DNA from: Microbacterium elymi
GTDB lineage: Bacteria > Actinomycetota > Actinomycetes > Actinomycetales > Microbacteriaceae
Length of the DNA: 64,000 nt
Reading direction: 5' to 3'
NCBI RefSeq assembly: GCF_021582895.2
Contig: NZ_CP091139.2
Location: forward strand, 806,001 to 870,000
Position 1 is the stretch's first letter. Every line of letters begins with the position of its first letter. The position numbers and the translations under genes are program-made. Positions 9,869-21,888 of the stretch are shown here, piece by piece. Below the pieces are notes generated by a model. It was not told where the DNA came from, ran no database searches, and saw only the letters and a list, made by a program, of their open reading frames with translations.

Positions 9869-10803
9869 GGGTGACAGCCTCCTGTGCTCTCGGGTCGAGA
9901 TCCGGGGCGGCGCCGACCAGTGCGGCGCCGATCGCCGCTGCCGCGGAGCCCGCCGGCAGCAGTTCGATGCGCTCCCGCAAGCCGCAGCGACCGCAGGAAT
10001 TCGGATGCCTCGGCGCTGGCATCCAGCTCGGCGGCCACCCCGTCTCTGAGCCTCTGGGCCAGCGCGGTCAGTCCGCCGCCGAGCACCACCACGTCGACAT
10101 CCGCGGTGAGCACGAGGATGCGCACCGCGGCGGCGACGCCGGCCATCAGGTCGGCGCGCAGCGCCCGGGCGGTGGGGTCGCCGGCATCTGCGGCATCCAT
10201 CATGTCCCGCACCGGGATGCGGCCTGGATGCCCCCACCGACGCGCGATCGACGCACCACCGGCGAGCGCCTCGATGCAGCCCCGCTGTCCGCAGCGGCAC
10301 AGCGGTCCGTGCGGGTCGACCGAGATGTGCCCGACCTCGCCGGCGGTGCCGTGGCCGCCGCGCCACAGTCGGCCGTCGCGGACGATCCCCGCGGCGATGC
10401 CGGTGCCGAGGTTGAGGTAGGCCATCGTCTCACCGCGGGGTCCGTGGCGCAGAGCGTGGGCGCCGCGCGTGGCGGCCTTCACGTCGTTCTCCACCGCCAC
10501 CGGGATCCCGAGCAGCGGCTCGACCGCGGCGGCCAGGTCGAGGTCGGTGACGCCGAGGTTGACCGCATGCACGACGTGGGTCGACCCGGGCAGCACCTGC
10601 CCCGGCATCCCCACCCCGACCGACTCGAACGTCGCCGGGTCCACTCCCTGCAGGCCGAGGCGGCGCACCGCCTCCACCACCGTGCGCACGACGCCGCCCG
10701 GCCCCCACTCGGTGGCCAGCCGGAGGCGCGCGGCGATCTGGCCGTCCGCTCCGATGGCCACGGCATCCGTCTTCGTCCCGCCGACGTCCAGCCCGACTCT
10801 CAT
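9861..10803 (-). CDS. ROK-family sugar kinase, probably GlcNAc kinase
   Basis: About 313 residues. It has the ATP-binding DVGGTKTDA at the N-terminus, the catalytic region VENDVKAATRGA, and the ROK zinc motif CRCGQRGCIEALAGG with GHISVDPHGP before it. It lacks an N-terminal HTH, so it is a kinase rather than a repressor. ATG 10803 is preferred over GTG 10839 because GGGAG sits about 9 nt upstream. An extra T at a GCTGCGG site near 9990 breaks the C-terminus; the corrected end runs to the TGA at 9861, overlapping nagB. By context it phosphorylates imported GlcNAc. Confidence 0.85.
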
Positions 10804-10846
10804 CGGCCGCACTCCCGACGGGAGGCGGCTCTCGCCCACACGCCCA

Positions 10847-11746
10847 TCAGCCCTTGACCGCCCCCGCCGACATCCCGGTCACGAGGTTGCGCTGGATGAT
10901 GAGGAAGAAGATCACGGCCGGCAGCGAGAAGATGACGGACGCGGCCATCTGGGCGGCGTAGTCAATCGGCTGGTTCGGCACCGCGAACGAGGCCAGCCAC
11001 ACCGGCAGGGTGTACATCGTCTGGTCCTTCATGAACACGTAGGCGACCAGATAGTCGTTCCACGCGGCGATGAAGGAGAACACGCTGGAGGCGATCACGC
11101 CCGGGGCCACGAGCGGGAACAGCACGCGCCACATGATCGTCCAGGTGTTCGCACCGTCGACCTGGGCGGCCTCTTCGATCTCGCGCGGGATCGCCAGGAA
11201 GAATCCGCGCATGACCCAGATCGAGAACGGCAGCGTCAGGGCCACATAGGCGAGGATCAGCCCGATGTAGTGGTTGAGCAGACCCAGCTGGTTGAACACG
11301 AGGAACTGCGGGATCAGCAGCGCCGTGCCGGGCAGCATCTGGACGGCGAGGATGAGCACCAGGATCAGCCGGCGACCGCGGAAGCGGAACCGCGAGAGCG
11401 CCGCCGAGGCGAACATCGCGAGCACGATGGCGAAGATCAGCGTCAGCGCGACGACGATCACCGAGTTCTTCAGGTTCGTGAAGAACGTGGTCTGCGTGAG
11501 CGCGTTGACGTAGTTCTGCAGGCTGGGATCGCGCGGCAGGAACTCCGGTGTCGCGTTGAGCACGTTCCAGGGCTGCTTGAAGGATGTCAGGACCATCCAG
11601 TAGACCGGGAAGATCCAGATCACCGAGACCACGAGGGCCAGGATGTTGCTGCCGGTGCGGCGCCGGCGCCGACGACGGCGGCGCACGACCGGCGTCGGGG
11701 TGGATGTCATGGTGCCGACGGGCTCGTCGGTGGTGATGCCGGTCAC
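10847..11746 (-). CDS. Sugar ABC transporter permease, MalG type
   Basis: 299-residue inner-membrane permease with about six TM segments and the EAA loop region (EEAAQVDGANTWTIMWRVLFP) that contacts the ATPase. The N-terminus is Arg-rich (positive-inside). The GTG start at 11746 overlaps the MalF stop (GTGA). With the MalF partner and binding lipoprotein it forms a CUT1 importer, by context for GlcNAc or chitobiose (DasABC/NgcEFG type). No ATPase gene is in the operon, so a shared MsiK-like ATPase elsewhere is expected. Confidence 0.92.
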   Translation of the reverse strand: MTGITTDEPVGTMTSTPTPVVRRRRRRRRRTGSNILALVVSVIWIFPVYWMVLTSFKQPWNVLNATPEFLPRDPSLQNYVNALTQTTFFTNLKNSVIVVALTLIFAIVLAMFASAALSRFRFRGRRLILVLILAVQMLPGTALLIPQFLVFNQLGLLNHYIGLILAYVALTLPFSIWVMRGFFLAIPREIEEAAQVDGANTWTIMWRVLFPLVAPGVIASSVFSFIAAWNDYLVAYVFMKDQTMYTLPVWLASFAVPNQPIDYAAQMAASVIFSLPAVIFFLIIQRNLVTGMSAGAVKG

Positions 11747-12727
11747 AGGTCCTCCCCGGAGCGCAGAAGCCGGCGGATGTAGAAACCGGTGATGATGAGA
11801 AGGATCAGCGTGGTCACGACCGAGATCGCGGCGCCCGTGCCGATCTTGAAGCTCACGAAGGCCTGCTTGAAGGTGAACACCCCGAGCGTGGCGGTGGTGT
11901 TGTCCGGTCCACCCTGGGTGACCAGCCAGATCTGGTTGAAGACGTTGAAGTCCCAGATCACCGACAGGATCGTGATGAGGATGAGGCTGGGTGCGATGAA
12001 CGGCAGGGTGACGTTGCGGTAGATCCGCCACTCGCTCGCGCCGTCCAGGCGGGCCGCCTCGTAGTAGGCCGGATCGACCTGCGTCTGGGCCGCGTAGACG
12101 GTCAGCGCGATGAACGGCACGGCCTGCCACACGATCAGCAGCCAGATGCACAGGAAGCCGAGCCACGTGTTGGCGGCCCAGTTCGTCTGGGTCAGATCGC
12201 CGAAGATGCGCAAGCTGGGTGAGCAGCCAGTTGATCACGCCGTAGCCCGGCTGGAAGAGCCAGTTCCACACCTGCGACGATGCCACGGTGGGCATGGCCC
12301 AGGCGAAGATCAGCGCGATGGTCAGGACGTACCGCATGACCGTGCCGAGCCGGGTGAGCAGGTTCGCCAGCACCAGGCCGATGACGACCGAGCCGAAGAC
12401 CATGGCGGCGGTGAACCACAGTGTGCGCCACAGCGACGCCCAGAACTCCGGATCGGTGAAGATCTTGGTGTAGTTGCCGATGCCCACCGAGTCGTAGGCG
12501 CCGGTGATCACCGTGCGCGCGTTGGCGTCGGTGAACGAGAACAGCACGAGCAAGGCGATCGGCACGACCGTCAGCGCGATCATCACGAGCCCGGCCGGGG
12601 TGAGCATCACCCAGGGTGCGATCTGCCGGCGTGGCCGCCGGCGAGGGCCGCGTGGCCGCCGCTGCGCGTCGAGCGTCGCGGCGGCCACGCCCTCGTCTGC
12701 GGTCAGGGCCGCAGTCGGGGTGTTCAT
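11743..12727 (-). CDS. Sugar ABC transporter permease, MalF type
   Basis: About 327 residues after correction. First TM is WVMLTPAGLVMIALTVVPIA, and the EAA loop is YYEAARLDGASEWRIYRNV. An extra T at a GCTGCGC site near 12213 splits the frame; the corrected junction is INWLLTQLRIFGDLTQ. It partners the MalG-type permease, with which it overlaps by 4 nt. ATG 12727 lies 49 nt after the binding-protein stop. Confidence 0.92.
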
Positions 12728-12776
12728 CGGTGTTCCTCCTGGGTTCCGAGGGAACCGAATCGGGGTGGAGCGGGAA

Positions 12777-14117
12777 TCAGCCGTTCAGGGTGCTGTCCAG
12801 CGTGGCATCCATGTCCTTCGCGGCATCCGCGACCGACTTGCTGCCGCTGGCGACCGATGAGAAGAACTGCTCCATGTTCTTGTTGCCCTCGATGGTGCCC
12901 CAGCCGGCGGCACCCGGGGTGGCCCGGGTCACGCCGGACGCGTCATAGAAGCCCTGCGTGAGGGTGGTCGCCTTCTTGGCCCACTCGGCGCCGAGCTCCT
13001 CGGTGTTCGGGATCCACGGCTGCGCCGCGAGCGCGTTCTGGATGTCGGGGCTCGCCGCGATCTTCGTCCACACCAGGGCGAGGTCCTGGTTGGGCGACTT
13101 CTGCGCGATGCCCCAGACCTCGCCGCCGCCGAAGTTGTGGGCGGCACCGGATTCGCCCGCCGTGTTCGGCAGCGCGAACGTGCCCAGGTCATCCTCGGCG
13201 ATCTTGCCGTTGGAGCCGGACACGATCAGGCCGGCGTCCCACAGGGCGCCGATGATGGTCGCCGTCTTGCCGTCGGCCATGATCTGGTCCTCGTTCGGCT
13301 TGTCGGTGTTCAGCGTCTGGCTGGCCTTGCTCGAGTAGGCGTTCTGGAACGACTTGAACTCGTCCAGTCCCTTCTGCGATTCGGCGCTGGAGAACGAGCC
13401 CTTCCAGGTGCCGCCGTCGCTGGTGGCGATGTCTCCGCCGGCATCCCAGACCCAGCTCATTCCGGCGTACCAGAACTGGCCGGGCAGGTAGAACGGCGAG
13501 AAGTCGCTCGCCGGGTTCTTCGCCTTGATCTTGTCGAGGTCGCTCTTGAGCTCGTCGTAGCTGGTCGGGGCCGAGGTGACCCCGGCATCCGCCCACATCT
13601 TCTTGTTGTAGATGACCGCGCGGTTGCCGACGAACGACGGGACGGCATACAGCTTGCCGTCGAAGGTGGCCGGGCCGGCGAGGGACTCCACCCAGGTGCC
13701 GCCCTGCTCGAGCTCGTCCTTGTACGCGCTCAGGTCCATGAGCCCGCCGGTGTTGGCGTAGCCGGCGACCTGCGTGTTGCCGATGTCGACGACATCCGGC
13801 GGCGTGGTGGTGCCCAGCGCCGTGGTCAGCTTCGTGGTGATGCCGTCCCAGGCCTGCACCTGGACGTCGACCTTGGCACCGGTCTGCTTCTCGAACTCGT
13901 CGTTGATCTTCTTCATCACCTCGTCCGAATAGTCGCCGGTCATGGCCCAGACGGTGAGCGTCTTGCCCGCGCCGTCGACCGTGCCGATGGTCTTGCTGGT
14001 GTCGGGCGTGGTGTTGTCGCCGCCGGTCCCGCCGTTGCCGGCGCTCGAGCAGGCGCTGAGCGCCAGCGCGGCCGCGATGCCGGCGGCACCGACCGCAACA
14101 ATGCGTGATGTGCGCAT
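12777..14117 (-). CDS. Sugar-binding lipoprotein of ABC importer (DasA-like)
   Basis: 446-residue exported lipoprotein with a signal peptide and lipobox LALSAC, giving acyl-Cys near residue 23. The family-1 solute-binding fold is shown by LTVWAMTGDYSDE, a DVVDIGNTQVAGYA hinge segment and KLYAVPSFVGNRAVIYNKK. It captures the sugar outside the membrane and delivers it to the MalF/MalG pair. Genomic context (hexosaminidase, nagA, nagB, ROK kinase) suggests chitobiose or GlcNAc as ligand. The frame is intact. The 72-bp gap to the repressor gene shows no terminator. Confidence 0.9.
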   Translation of the reverse strand: MRTSRIVAVGAAGIAAALALSACSSAGNGGTGGDNTTPDTSKTIGTVDGAGKTLTVWAMTGDYSDEVMKKINDEFEKQTGAKVDVQVQAWDGITTKLTTALGTTTPPDVVDIGNTQVAGYANTGGLMDLSAYKDELEQGGTWVESLAGPATFDGKLYAVPSFVGNRAVIYNKKMWADAGVTSAPTSYDELKSDLDKIKAKNPASDFSPFYLPGQFWYAGMSWVWDAGGDIATSDGGTWKGSFSSAESQKGLDEFKSFQNAYSSKASQTLNTDKPNEDQIMADGKTATIIGALWDAGLIVSGSNGKIAEDDLGTFALPNTAGESGAAHNFGGGEVWGIAQKSPNQDLALVWTKIAASPDIQNALAAQPWIPNTEELGAEWAKKATTLTQGFYDASGVTRATPGAAGWGTIEGNKNMEQFFSSVASGSKSVADAAKDMDATLDSTLNG

Positions 14118-14189
14118 TCTGTCTCCTTGTGCTTTCTCTTGGTGTGGACAGGCCGGGTGACCTATCCGGGGGGGTATTGGAAGGGGTGT

Positions 14190-15392
14190 TCAGGACACCC
14201 CGAGCTGTTCGGACAGGACCATGACCGCCGCACCGCGCAGGACGATGTCCTGCCCCTGATCGGTCATGCGCACCCGGATGCCCTCGTGCACGACGGCGAG
14301 GGTCCGGGTCCGGAGAGTCTCGACGGCGGCCGCAGCCAGCGGCCCGTCGAGCAGTTCGGTGGGGCCGGACAGGACCACCTCCGACAGGTCGAGTGCGCCC
14401 ACGACCGGCGCCAGGGCGATGCCCAGTCGCTCGCCCGCGTCGCGCAGCACGCCCTCCCGCGCGGCGTCGTCGGATGCCGCGGCCAGCCGCGCGGTCAGCG
14501 AAGGCGCCGAGATCCATGCCTCGAGGCATCCCACCTTGCCGCACGAGCAGACCGGACCGCCGTCGGTCGCGACGGTCACGTGCCCGATCTCGCCGGCCGC
14601 GAAGCGACTGCCGAGCATGGGGCGCCCGCCGGAGAGCAGGCCGGATCCGACGCCGCGCCCGACCTTGACGAGGATGACGTCATCGCCCGCTCCGCCGAAC
14701 GTGTACTCGGCCAGCACCGCTGCGTTCGCGTCGTTGGCGACCACGACCGGCAGGCTCAGCGCCTCATGCAGCGCGCCCTCCAGATCGAAGCCGGTCAGCC
14801 CGAGGTTCGGCGCGGTCAGCACCACCCCGGCCGCGTCCACGACGCCCGGCGTGCCGACACCGACGCCGAGCACGGGCTCGTGCGAGTCCGCCACGAGCTC
14901 GCGGGCGAAGTCGACGATCGCCTGGACCACCGCGCCGCCGGCGCCCGGGTGCGGGATCTCCCGGCGTACGACGATGGTGCCGTCGAGGGTGAGGATGCCG
15001 CCGATGAAGCTCGTCGGCCCGGACAGGTCGAGGCTGACGATGCGGTGGCCGGTGTGGTCGAGGTCGACGAGCATGGCCGGCTTGCCGGGGCGCGAGACCT
15101 CGCGCACACCCTTCTCGGCGACCAGTCCGTCGGCGATCAGCTCGGCGACGAGGTCCGAGATGGTGACTCGGGTCAGTCCGGTCTCGCGGGACAGGTCGGC
15201 GCGGCTCATCGCCCCGCTGTGGAACAGGGTCTGCAGCACGAGCGCGCGATTGTGCGTGCGGGCGTGCTCGGGCAGGACCTTGACGCCGTGGCGCGGATGC
15301 CGCACCCCGGCGCCGAGTGCGTACGGCGCATTCGCGGACGGCGCGGCCGCCGGTGTGGGGGAAGCGCCACGTCGCGGCTCCGGTGCAGACAT
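14190..15392 (-). CDS. ROK-family transcriptional repressor (NagC/XylR type)
   Basis: 400 residues. An N-terminal winged HTH (GAMSRADLSRETGLTRVTIS) is followed by a ROK sugar-binding domain with the zinc motif CSCGKVGCLEAWIS. It is first in the six-gene minus-strand operon, and its start codon abuts a candidate operator that is shared with the hexosaminidase gene. The likely role is autoregulated repression of the amino-sugar regulon, relieved by a sugar or sugar phosphate. Intact frame. An Ala/Pro-rich tail of about 35 residues precedes the HTH. Confidence 0.92.
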   Translation of the reverse strand: MSAPEPRRGASPTPAAAPSANAPYALGAGVRHPRHGVKVLPEHARTHNRALVLQTLFHSGAMSRADLSRETGLTRVTISDLVAELIADGLVAEKGVREVSRPGKPAMLVDLDHTGHRIVSLDLSGPTSFIGGILTLDGTIVVRREIPHPGAGGAVVQAIVDFARELVADSHEPVLGVGVGTPGVVDAAGVVLTAPNLGLTGFDLEGALHEALSLPVVVANDANAAVLAEYTFGGAGDDVILVKVGRGVGSGLLSGGRPMLGSRFAAGEIGHVTVATDGGPVCSCGKVGCLEAWISAPSLTARLAAASDDAAREGVLRDAGERLGIALAPVVGALDLSEVVLSGPTELLDGPLAAAAVETLRTRTLAVVHEGIRVRMTDQGQDIVLRGAAVMVLSEQLGVS

Positions 15393-15393
15393 G

Positions 15394-15415
15394 TTTGTTA
15401 GTACACCTTACGAAC
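15394..15415. promoter_or_regulatory. Candidate ROK operator at repressor gene start
   Basis: TTTGTTAGTACACCTTAC plus GAAC on the plus strand ends 2 nt from the repressor ATG (15392). It shares TTTGTTAGT-N3-CCTTAC with 1401-1418. Read on the minus strand it is quasi-palindromic (GTTCGTAAGG...ACTAACAAA). A TTGCGC -35-like hexamer lies about 17 bp further upstream, so the site would overlap the -10 of a near-leaderless promoter. Confidence 0.6.
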
Positions 15416-15571
15416 AGCGGACGCGCAACCCCGCCGGGTGATCTGCATAGGGAGTTTACAAAAATGTTATCTTCTCGTTGCACTCCGAGCCCGCCAGAGC
15501 ACCTCGCGGTCTGGTCGCGCCGAAGCCGTCGACTATCATAAGACGCAGGGGTAACACAACCGGGGGGCCAG

Positions 15572-16984
15572 GTGAGCGAGACTCCGCGAGAGCCGGACGC
15601 GACCACGACGTCCGGCGACACCGCGTACGAGTGGGCGCCGACGACGCAGCGGCGCAAGCGCCATGTCGGCCTGTGGATCGGCACTCCGGTCGCCGTGGCC
15701 CTGGTCGGCGTGATCGCGGCATCCCTCGTCCTCATCGCACCCGGCACCGCGATCGCGGGCGTCCAGGTGGGCGGCATGACCCCGGGGGCCGCGGCCGCCG
15801 CCATCCAGTCGCAGCTGGAGAACACCACGGTCGAGCTGCACGGCGCCGGCGTCGACGCCACGCTGACCGGCGCCGACCTGGGCGCGAAGGTGGATGCCCG
15901 GTCGCTGGCCGAGGCGGCCTACAGCGAGAGCCCGATGTGGAAGATCGGCGCCTGGTTCTCCGGCGCCCGGCGCGCACCGGTCACGGTCGACGCGGCCACC
16001 GCGGACGCCGCGCTGCGCGCGGTGGCGCCCTCTCTGTTCGAGGACCCGACCGACGCGACCGTCACGTTCGATGCGGACGCCGCGAAGTACGTCACCTCGC
16101 CGGAAGCCGATGGCACCGGCGCCGACCTGGACGCGCTCGCCACCGCTCTGCAGGACGGGTTCGCCGAGGGCCTGGCCACCGTCTCGGTGACCGCTGCGCC
16201 GGTGCCGGTGGCCGCGGCGATCTCCACCGACACCGCGAAGAAGACCGCATCCGCACTGAACACGATGCTCGGGAAGGTCGGCTTCTACGTCGGCGACGAG
16301 CGGACCGTGCCCGTCGACCGCGCGGTCGCGGCATCCTGGCTGACCGTCGCCCCGAAGGACGGCGCGTTCACGATCACCGCCGACGCGGCGGCCATCCAGA
16401 AGTCGGTCGACACGCTGGCGAAGAAGGTCGACCGCAAGCCGCAGAACGGCACCGAGATCACCGACACCGCCGGCAAGGTGCTGCGCGTTGACACCGAACA
16501 GCTCGATGGACGCACGCTCGGCGACACGAAGGGGTCGCTGCGGCATTCGCCGCCCAGCTGGCCGCCGGCAACGGCGTGTACAAGCTGCCGGTGGCCGTCG
16601 ACAAGGCGAGCATGACGAAGATCTCGCGCAGCGCGGTCGTCGACCTCAGCGAGCAGCGCGCGTACTTCTATCAGAACGGCAAGCTGTGGCGCAGCTACCT
16701 GGTCTCGACCGGTGCGGCCGGGCACGCCACCCCGACCGGGTACTTCCGGGTGTTCGCGAAGGTGCCGATGCAGGACATGGGCTGCTTCGAGGGCGCCTCG
16801 TACTGCACGAAGAACGTGCCCTGGGTGACCTACTTCGCCCCGAACGTGGGCTTCCACGGCACCTACTGGCACCACAACTTCGGTCACGTGATGAGCCACG
16901 GCTTGCGTGAACATGACCATCGACGTGGCCAAGTACATCTACGACTGGGCGCCGTACGGCATGGAGGTCACGGTCCAGCCGTAG
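15572..16984 (+). CDS. L,D-transpeptidase (YkuD) with PG-binding-4 repeats
   Basis: About 470 residues. The cytoplasmic N-terminus is followed by a TM anchor ([20 protein letters not shown]), two PG_binding_4-like modules ([16 protein letters not shown]), then a YkuD domain ([25 protein letters not shown] after correction). It forms 3-3 peptidoglycan crosslinks outside the membrane. GTG 15572 follows GGGGGG. One G is missing next to GCTGCG near 16530. An extra T at 16903 turns the catalytic Cys codon of SHGC into a frameshift; as a real mutation this would kill the enzyme, but the GCTGC pattern points to error. Confidence 0.88.
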
Positions 16985-17031
16985 GGCGACCGGCCGCCCG
17001 CACGCAGCCGGCCGGGCGCACACCGAACGTC

Positions 17032-17062
17032 AGAGGGGCGGATGCCGCAGCATCCGCCCTCT
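17032..17062. terminator. Bidirectional terminator between ldt and icd
   Basis: The stem agaggggcggatgc / gcatccgccctct (one bulged G) has a short CCGCA loop. It lies between the converging L,D-transpeptidase and icd genes. There is no long U-tract, as is common in actinobacteria. Confidence 0.7.
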
Positions 17063-17075
17063 CCTCACACCTCGA

Positions 17076-19297
<2,222 letters not shown>

Positions 19298-19368
19298 CGC
19301 TCGCCTCTTCGTTCCGTTGCTCGACAGATTGCTCGTCAGGGTCGATCCAGCCTACCGTGCACGGCAAT

Positions 19369-19388
19369 ATATCTTGATATCGAGATAT
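19369..19388. promoter_or_regulatory. 20-bp palindrome upstream of icd
   Basis: ATATCTTGATATCGAGATAT is an imperfect palindrome with one asymmetric pair. Its core TCTTGATATCGAGA (19372-19385) matches TCTCGACGTCGAGA upstream of sucC at 11 of 14 positions and keeps the dyad. It sits between divergent icd and the GNAT gene in an AT-rich patch typical of a promoter. Confidence 0.6.
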
Positions 19389-19461
19389 CTCGGATGCCGC
19401 GGCCCACGTCATCCGACGTCTCGGGAGTGTGCGTGTCGTGCTTTGCGGATACCCTGGCCGT

Positions 19462-19914
19462 ATGGGTGACCTGCGACTGGTGGAACTGTCCGCATCGACG
19501 ATCGTTGCGGTCAACAATTTCTCACTGAAGCCCGGCCAGGAGGAATTCCTGTCCCCGGTCAGCTACGGGATCGCCGCGACCGTCGTCAATCCGCAGACCT
19601 CGTGGCAGCGCGTCGGGGTCGACGGCGACGAGGTCGTCGGCTTCATCAGCGCGAACTTCGACGCCGACTTCCCGCAGGAGCATTTCCGCTCCGTGCTGTG
19701 GCGGATCAACGTCGACGCGGACGAGCAGGGGCGCGGGGTCGGCCGATTCCTCGTCGACGGGCTCCTGGACGAGGCGCGCGAGCGCGGCATGGACCACGTG
19801 GATGTCATCTACGAGGCCGGCAGCGGCGGCCCCGAGCAGTTCTTCCAGCGCGTCGGGTTCACCCCGGTCGGCGAGACGGAGTACGGCGAGGTCATCGCCG
19901 AGATCTCCGTCTAG
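19462..19914 (+). CDS. GNAT-family N-acetyltransferase
   Basis: 150 residues, intact. The acetyl-CoA loop is DADEQGRGVGRFLVDGLLDE (R-G-x-G-V/I-G class) and the late motif is GPEQFFQRVGFTPVG. Its substrate is unknown; the N-terminus (MGDLRLVELSASTIVAVNNF) is like proteins related to diamine acetyltransferases. ATG 19462 is chosen because upstream sequence carries the promoter region shared with icd. Confidence 0.82.
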   Translation: MGDLRLVELSASTIVAVNNFSLKPGQEEFLSPVSYGIAATVVNPQTSWQRVGVDGDEVVGFISANFDADFPQEHFRSVLWRINVDADEQGRGVGRFLVDGLLDEARERGMDHVDVIYEAGSGGPEQFFQRVGFTPVGETEYGEVIAEISV

Positions 19915-19964
19915 CCTCGGTCCGTTTCGTCTCGTCGCCGCGCGCCCTTCGTCTCGCTTCGCTC

Positions 19965-20068
19965 GCTCAGGGACCGCGCAGCGAGCCGACGCTCAGAGAC
20001 CGCGCAGCGAGCCGACACTCAGGGACCGCGCAGCGAGCCGACGCTCAGAGACCGCGCAGCGAGCCGAC
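19965..20068. repeat. Four 26-bp tandem repeats between convergent genes
   Basis: Four units beginning gctcag(g/a)gaccgcgcagcg, each 26 bp, alternate two variants (gctcaggg/gctcagag). They are preceded by ttcgtctcgcttcgctcgct. The array lies between the GNAT and ABC exporter 3' ends. It is too regular in spacing and has no spacers, so it is not CRISPR. Confidence 0.9.
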
Positions 20069-20079
20069 ACGACGCCCGA

Positions 20080-21888
20080 CTACACGAGTGACTCGCGCCA
20101 GGCCGCGTGCAGCTGCGCGAACTTGCCGTCGCCGCCGATCAGCCGGTCGGGTGCGTCATCCTCGATGATCCGCCCGTGCTCCATCACCAGCACCCGGTCG
20201 GCGATGGCCACGGTCGAGAGCCGATGCGCGATGATGATCGCGGTGCGGTCGGCCAGCAGCGTCTGCAGCGCCTCCTGCACCTGCCGCTCGCTGGGCATGT
20301 CCAGCGACGCCGTCGCCTCGTCCAGGATCAGCACGGCCGGGTTCGCCAGGAACGCGCGCGCGAACGAGATCAGCTGCCGTTGCCCGGCCGAGACGCGACC
20401 GCCGCGCTTGTTCACGTCGGTGTCGTAGCCGTCCGGAAGCGACATGACGAAGGCATCCGCCCCCACCGCTCGCGCAGCCGCCCGGATCTCGTCCATCGAC
20501 GCGTCGGGCTTGCCGAGCGCGATGTTGTCAGCCACGGTGCCGCTGAACAGGTACGCCTCCTGCGTGACCATGACGATCGCACGGCGCAGGTCCTTGGGAT
20601 GCAGTTCGCGCAGGTCGACGCCGTCCAGGCGCACGGCGCCGCGCGTCGGGTCGTAGAAGCGCGACACGAGCTTGGCGAGCGTCGACTTGCCCGCGCCGGT
20701 CGTGCCCACGAGCGCGACCGTCTGACCGGCCGGGATGTCGAGGGTGAAGTCGGGCAGAATCGTCTTGCCCGACCCGTACGCGAACTCGACGTCGTCGAAG
20801 CGGAGGCCGCCGTGCGACTCCCACAGGTCGACCGGCCGTGCCGGATCCGGTACGGAGGGCTCCTCCTCCAGCACGCCGGACACCTTCTCCAGGGCGGCGG
20901 TCGCCGACTGGTACGAGTTCAGGAACATCGCCACCTCCTCCAGCGGGCTGAAGAAGTTGCGGATGTACAGCACGGCGGCCAGCAGCGAGCCGATCAGCAG
21001 GCCGCCGTCGACGACGCGGAACGCACCCCACAGCAGCACGACCGCCATCGTCACGTTGGACAGCAGGATCAGCGCCGGCTCGAACACCCCGAACAGCTTG
21101 ACCAGCTTGAGGTTCACGTTGCGGTACTCGGCCGAGATCTCGCCGAACTCGGCGTCGTTGCGCTTCTCTTTGCGGAACGCCTTGACCGCGCGCACGCCGG
21201 TCATCGTCTCGACGAACTGCACGATCAGCCGGGCGCTGACCACGCGCGAGGCGCGGTAGCCCTTCTGCGACTCGCGGTAGAACCAGCGCATCAGGATGGC
21301 CAGGGGGATGCCCATGGCGATGAGCACGACGCCGCTGCGCCAGTCCAGCAGGAACAGCATGATCAGGGTGAACACGCCGTACAGGGCACCCGAGACCAGC
21401 TGGTTCAGCCCGCCGTCCAGCAGTTCGCGGATCGACTCCAGGTCGCTGGTCTGCCGTGAGATGATCCGCCCGGACGTGTACGTCTCGTGGAACTCGAGGC
21501 TGAGTCGCTGCGTGTGCCGGAAGATCCGGGTGCGCAGGTCGAGCAGGATCGTCTGGGTGATCTTGGCCGACAGCACCACGAACCAGCCCATCAGCAGCGC
21601 ACCGATGCCCCCGGTGACGATGTAGACGATCGTCACCCCGAACGCCGGCATCCAATCGGCCGCCTCGATCGCCCGGGCAGCGCCGTGTCGATGCCGTAGG
21701 CGATCAGCGTCGGGCCGATCACGCGCAAGCGTGGAGATCACGATGACGAATGCCCCGAGCACCACCAGCCGCGTCATGGGCTTCATCAGCGACCCGAGCA
21801 GCCGCACCGAGCGTCGCCGGATGGCGCGGCTCTCGGCCTTCGTGTAGTCGTCGCGGTCTTCGCCGCGGGTTCCGACGACGGAGCTCAC
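20080..21888 (-). CDS. ABC exporter half-transporter, second subunit
   Basis: About 602 residues: six-TM exporter domain, then a nucleotide-binding domain with Walker [10 protein letters not shown], signature [16 protein letters not shown], Walker [14 protein letters not shown] and switch IAHRLS. It pairs with the product of the upstream gene (GTGA overlap at 21885-21888) as a heterodimeric multidrug-type exporter. Its frame is broken by a GCTGCGC insertion near 21727 and a one-base loss in GCTGCCC(C)GGG near 21676. Corrected N-terminal sequence includes [20 protein letters not shown]. Here the catalytic Glu (DEATAS) is present. Confidence 0.93.
   Translation of the reverse strand: MSSVVGTRGEDRDDYTKAESRAIRRRSVRLLGSLMKPMTRLVVLGAFVIVISTLARDRPDADRLRHRHGAARAIEAADWMPAFGVTIVYIVTGGIGALLMGWFVVLSAKITQTILLDLRTRIFRHTQRLSLEFHETYTSGRIISRQTSDLESIRELLDGGLNQLVSGALYGVFTLIMLFLLDWRSGVVLIAMGIPLAILMRWFYRESQKGYRASRVVSARLIVQFVETMTGVRAVKAFRKEKRNDAEFGEISAEYRNVNLKLVKLFGVFEPALILLSNVTMAVVLLWGAFRVVDGGLLIGSLLAAVLYIRNFFSPLEEVAMFLNSYQSATAALEKVSGVLEEEPSVPDPARPVDLWESHGGLRFDDVEFAYGSGKTILPDFTLDIPAGQTVALVGTTGAGKSTLAKLVSRFYDPTRGAVRLDGVDLRELHPKDLRRAIVMVTQEAYLFSGTVADNIALGKPDASMDEIRAAARAVGADAFVMSLPDGYDTDVNKRGGRVSAGQRQLISFARAFLANPAVLILDEATASLDMPSERQVQEALQTLLADRTAIIIAHRLSTVAIADRVLVMEHGRIIEDDAPDRLIGGDGKFAQLHAAWRESLV

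Noticed and set aside
16903..16984. Inactive L,D-transpeptidase lacking the catalytic cysteine
   Set aside because: The missing Cys results from an extra T in GCTGC; the corrected text reads SHGCVNMT, the normal motif.
19965..20068. CRISPR array
   Set aside because: The 26-bp units are directly abutting with no unique spacers, and there are no cas genes. It is a simple tandem repeat.
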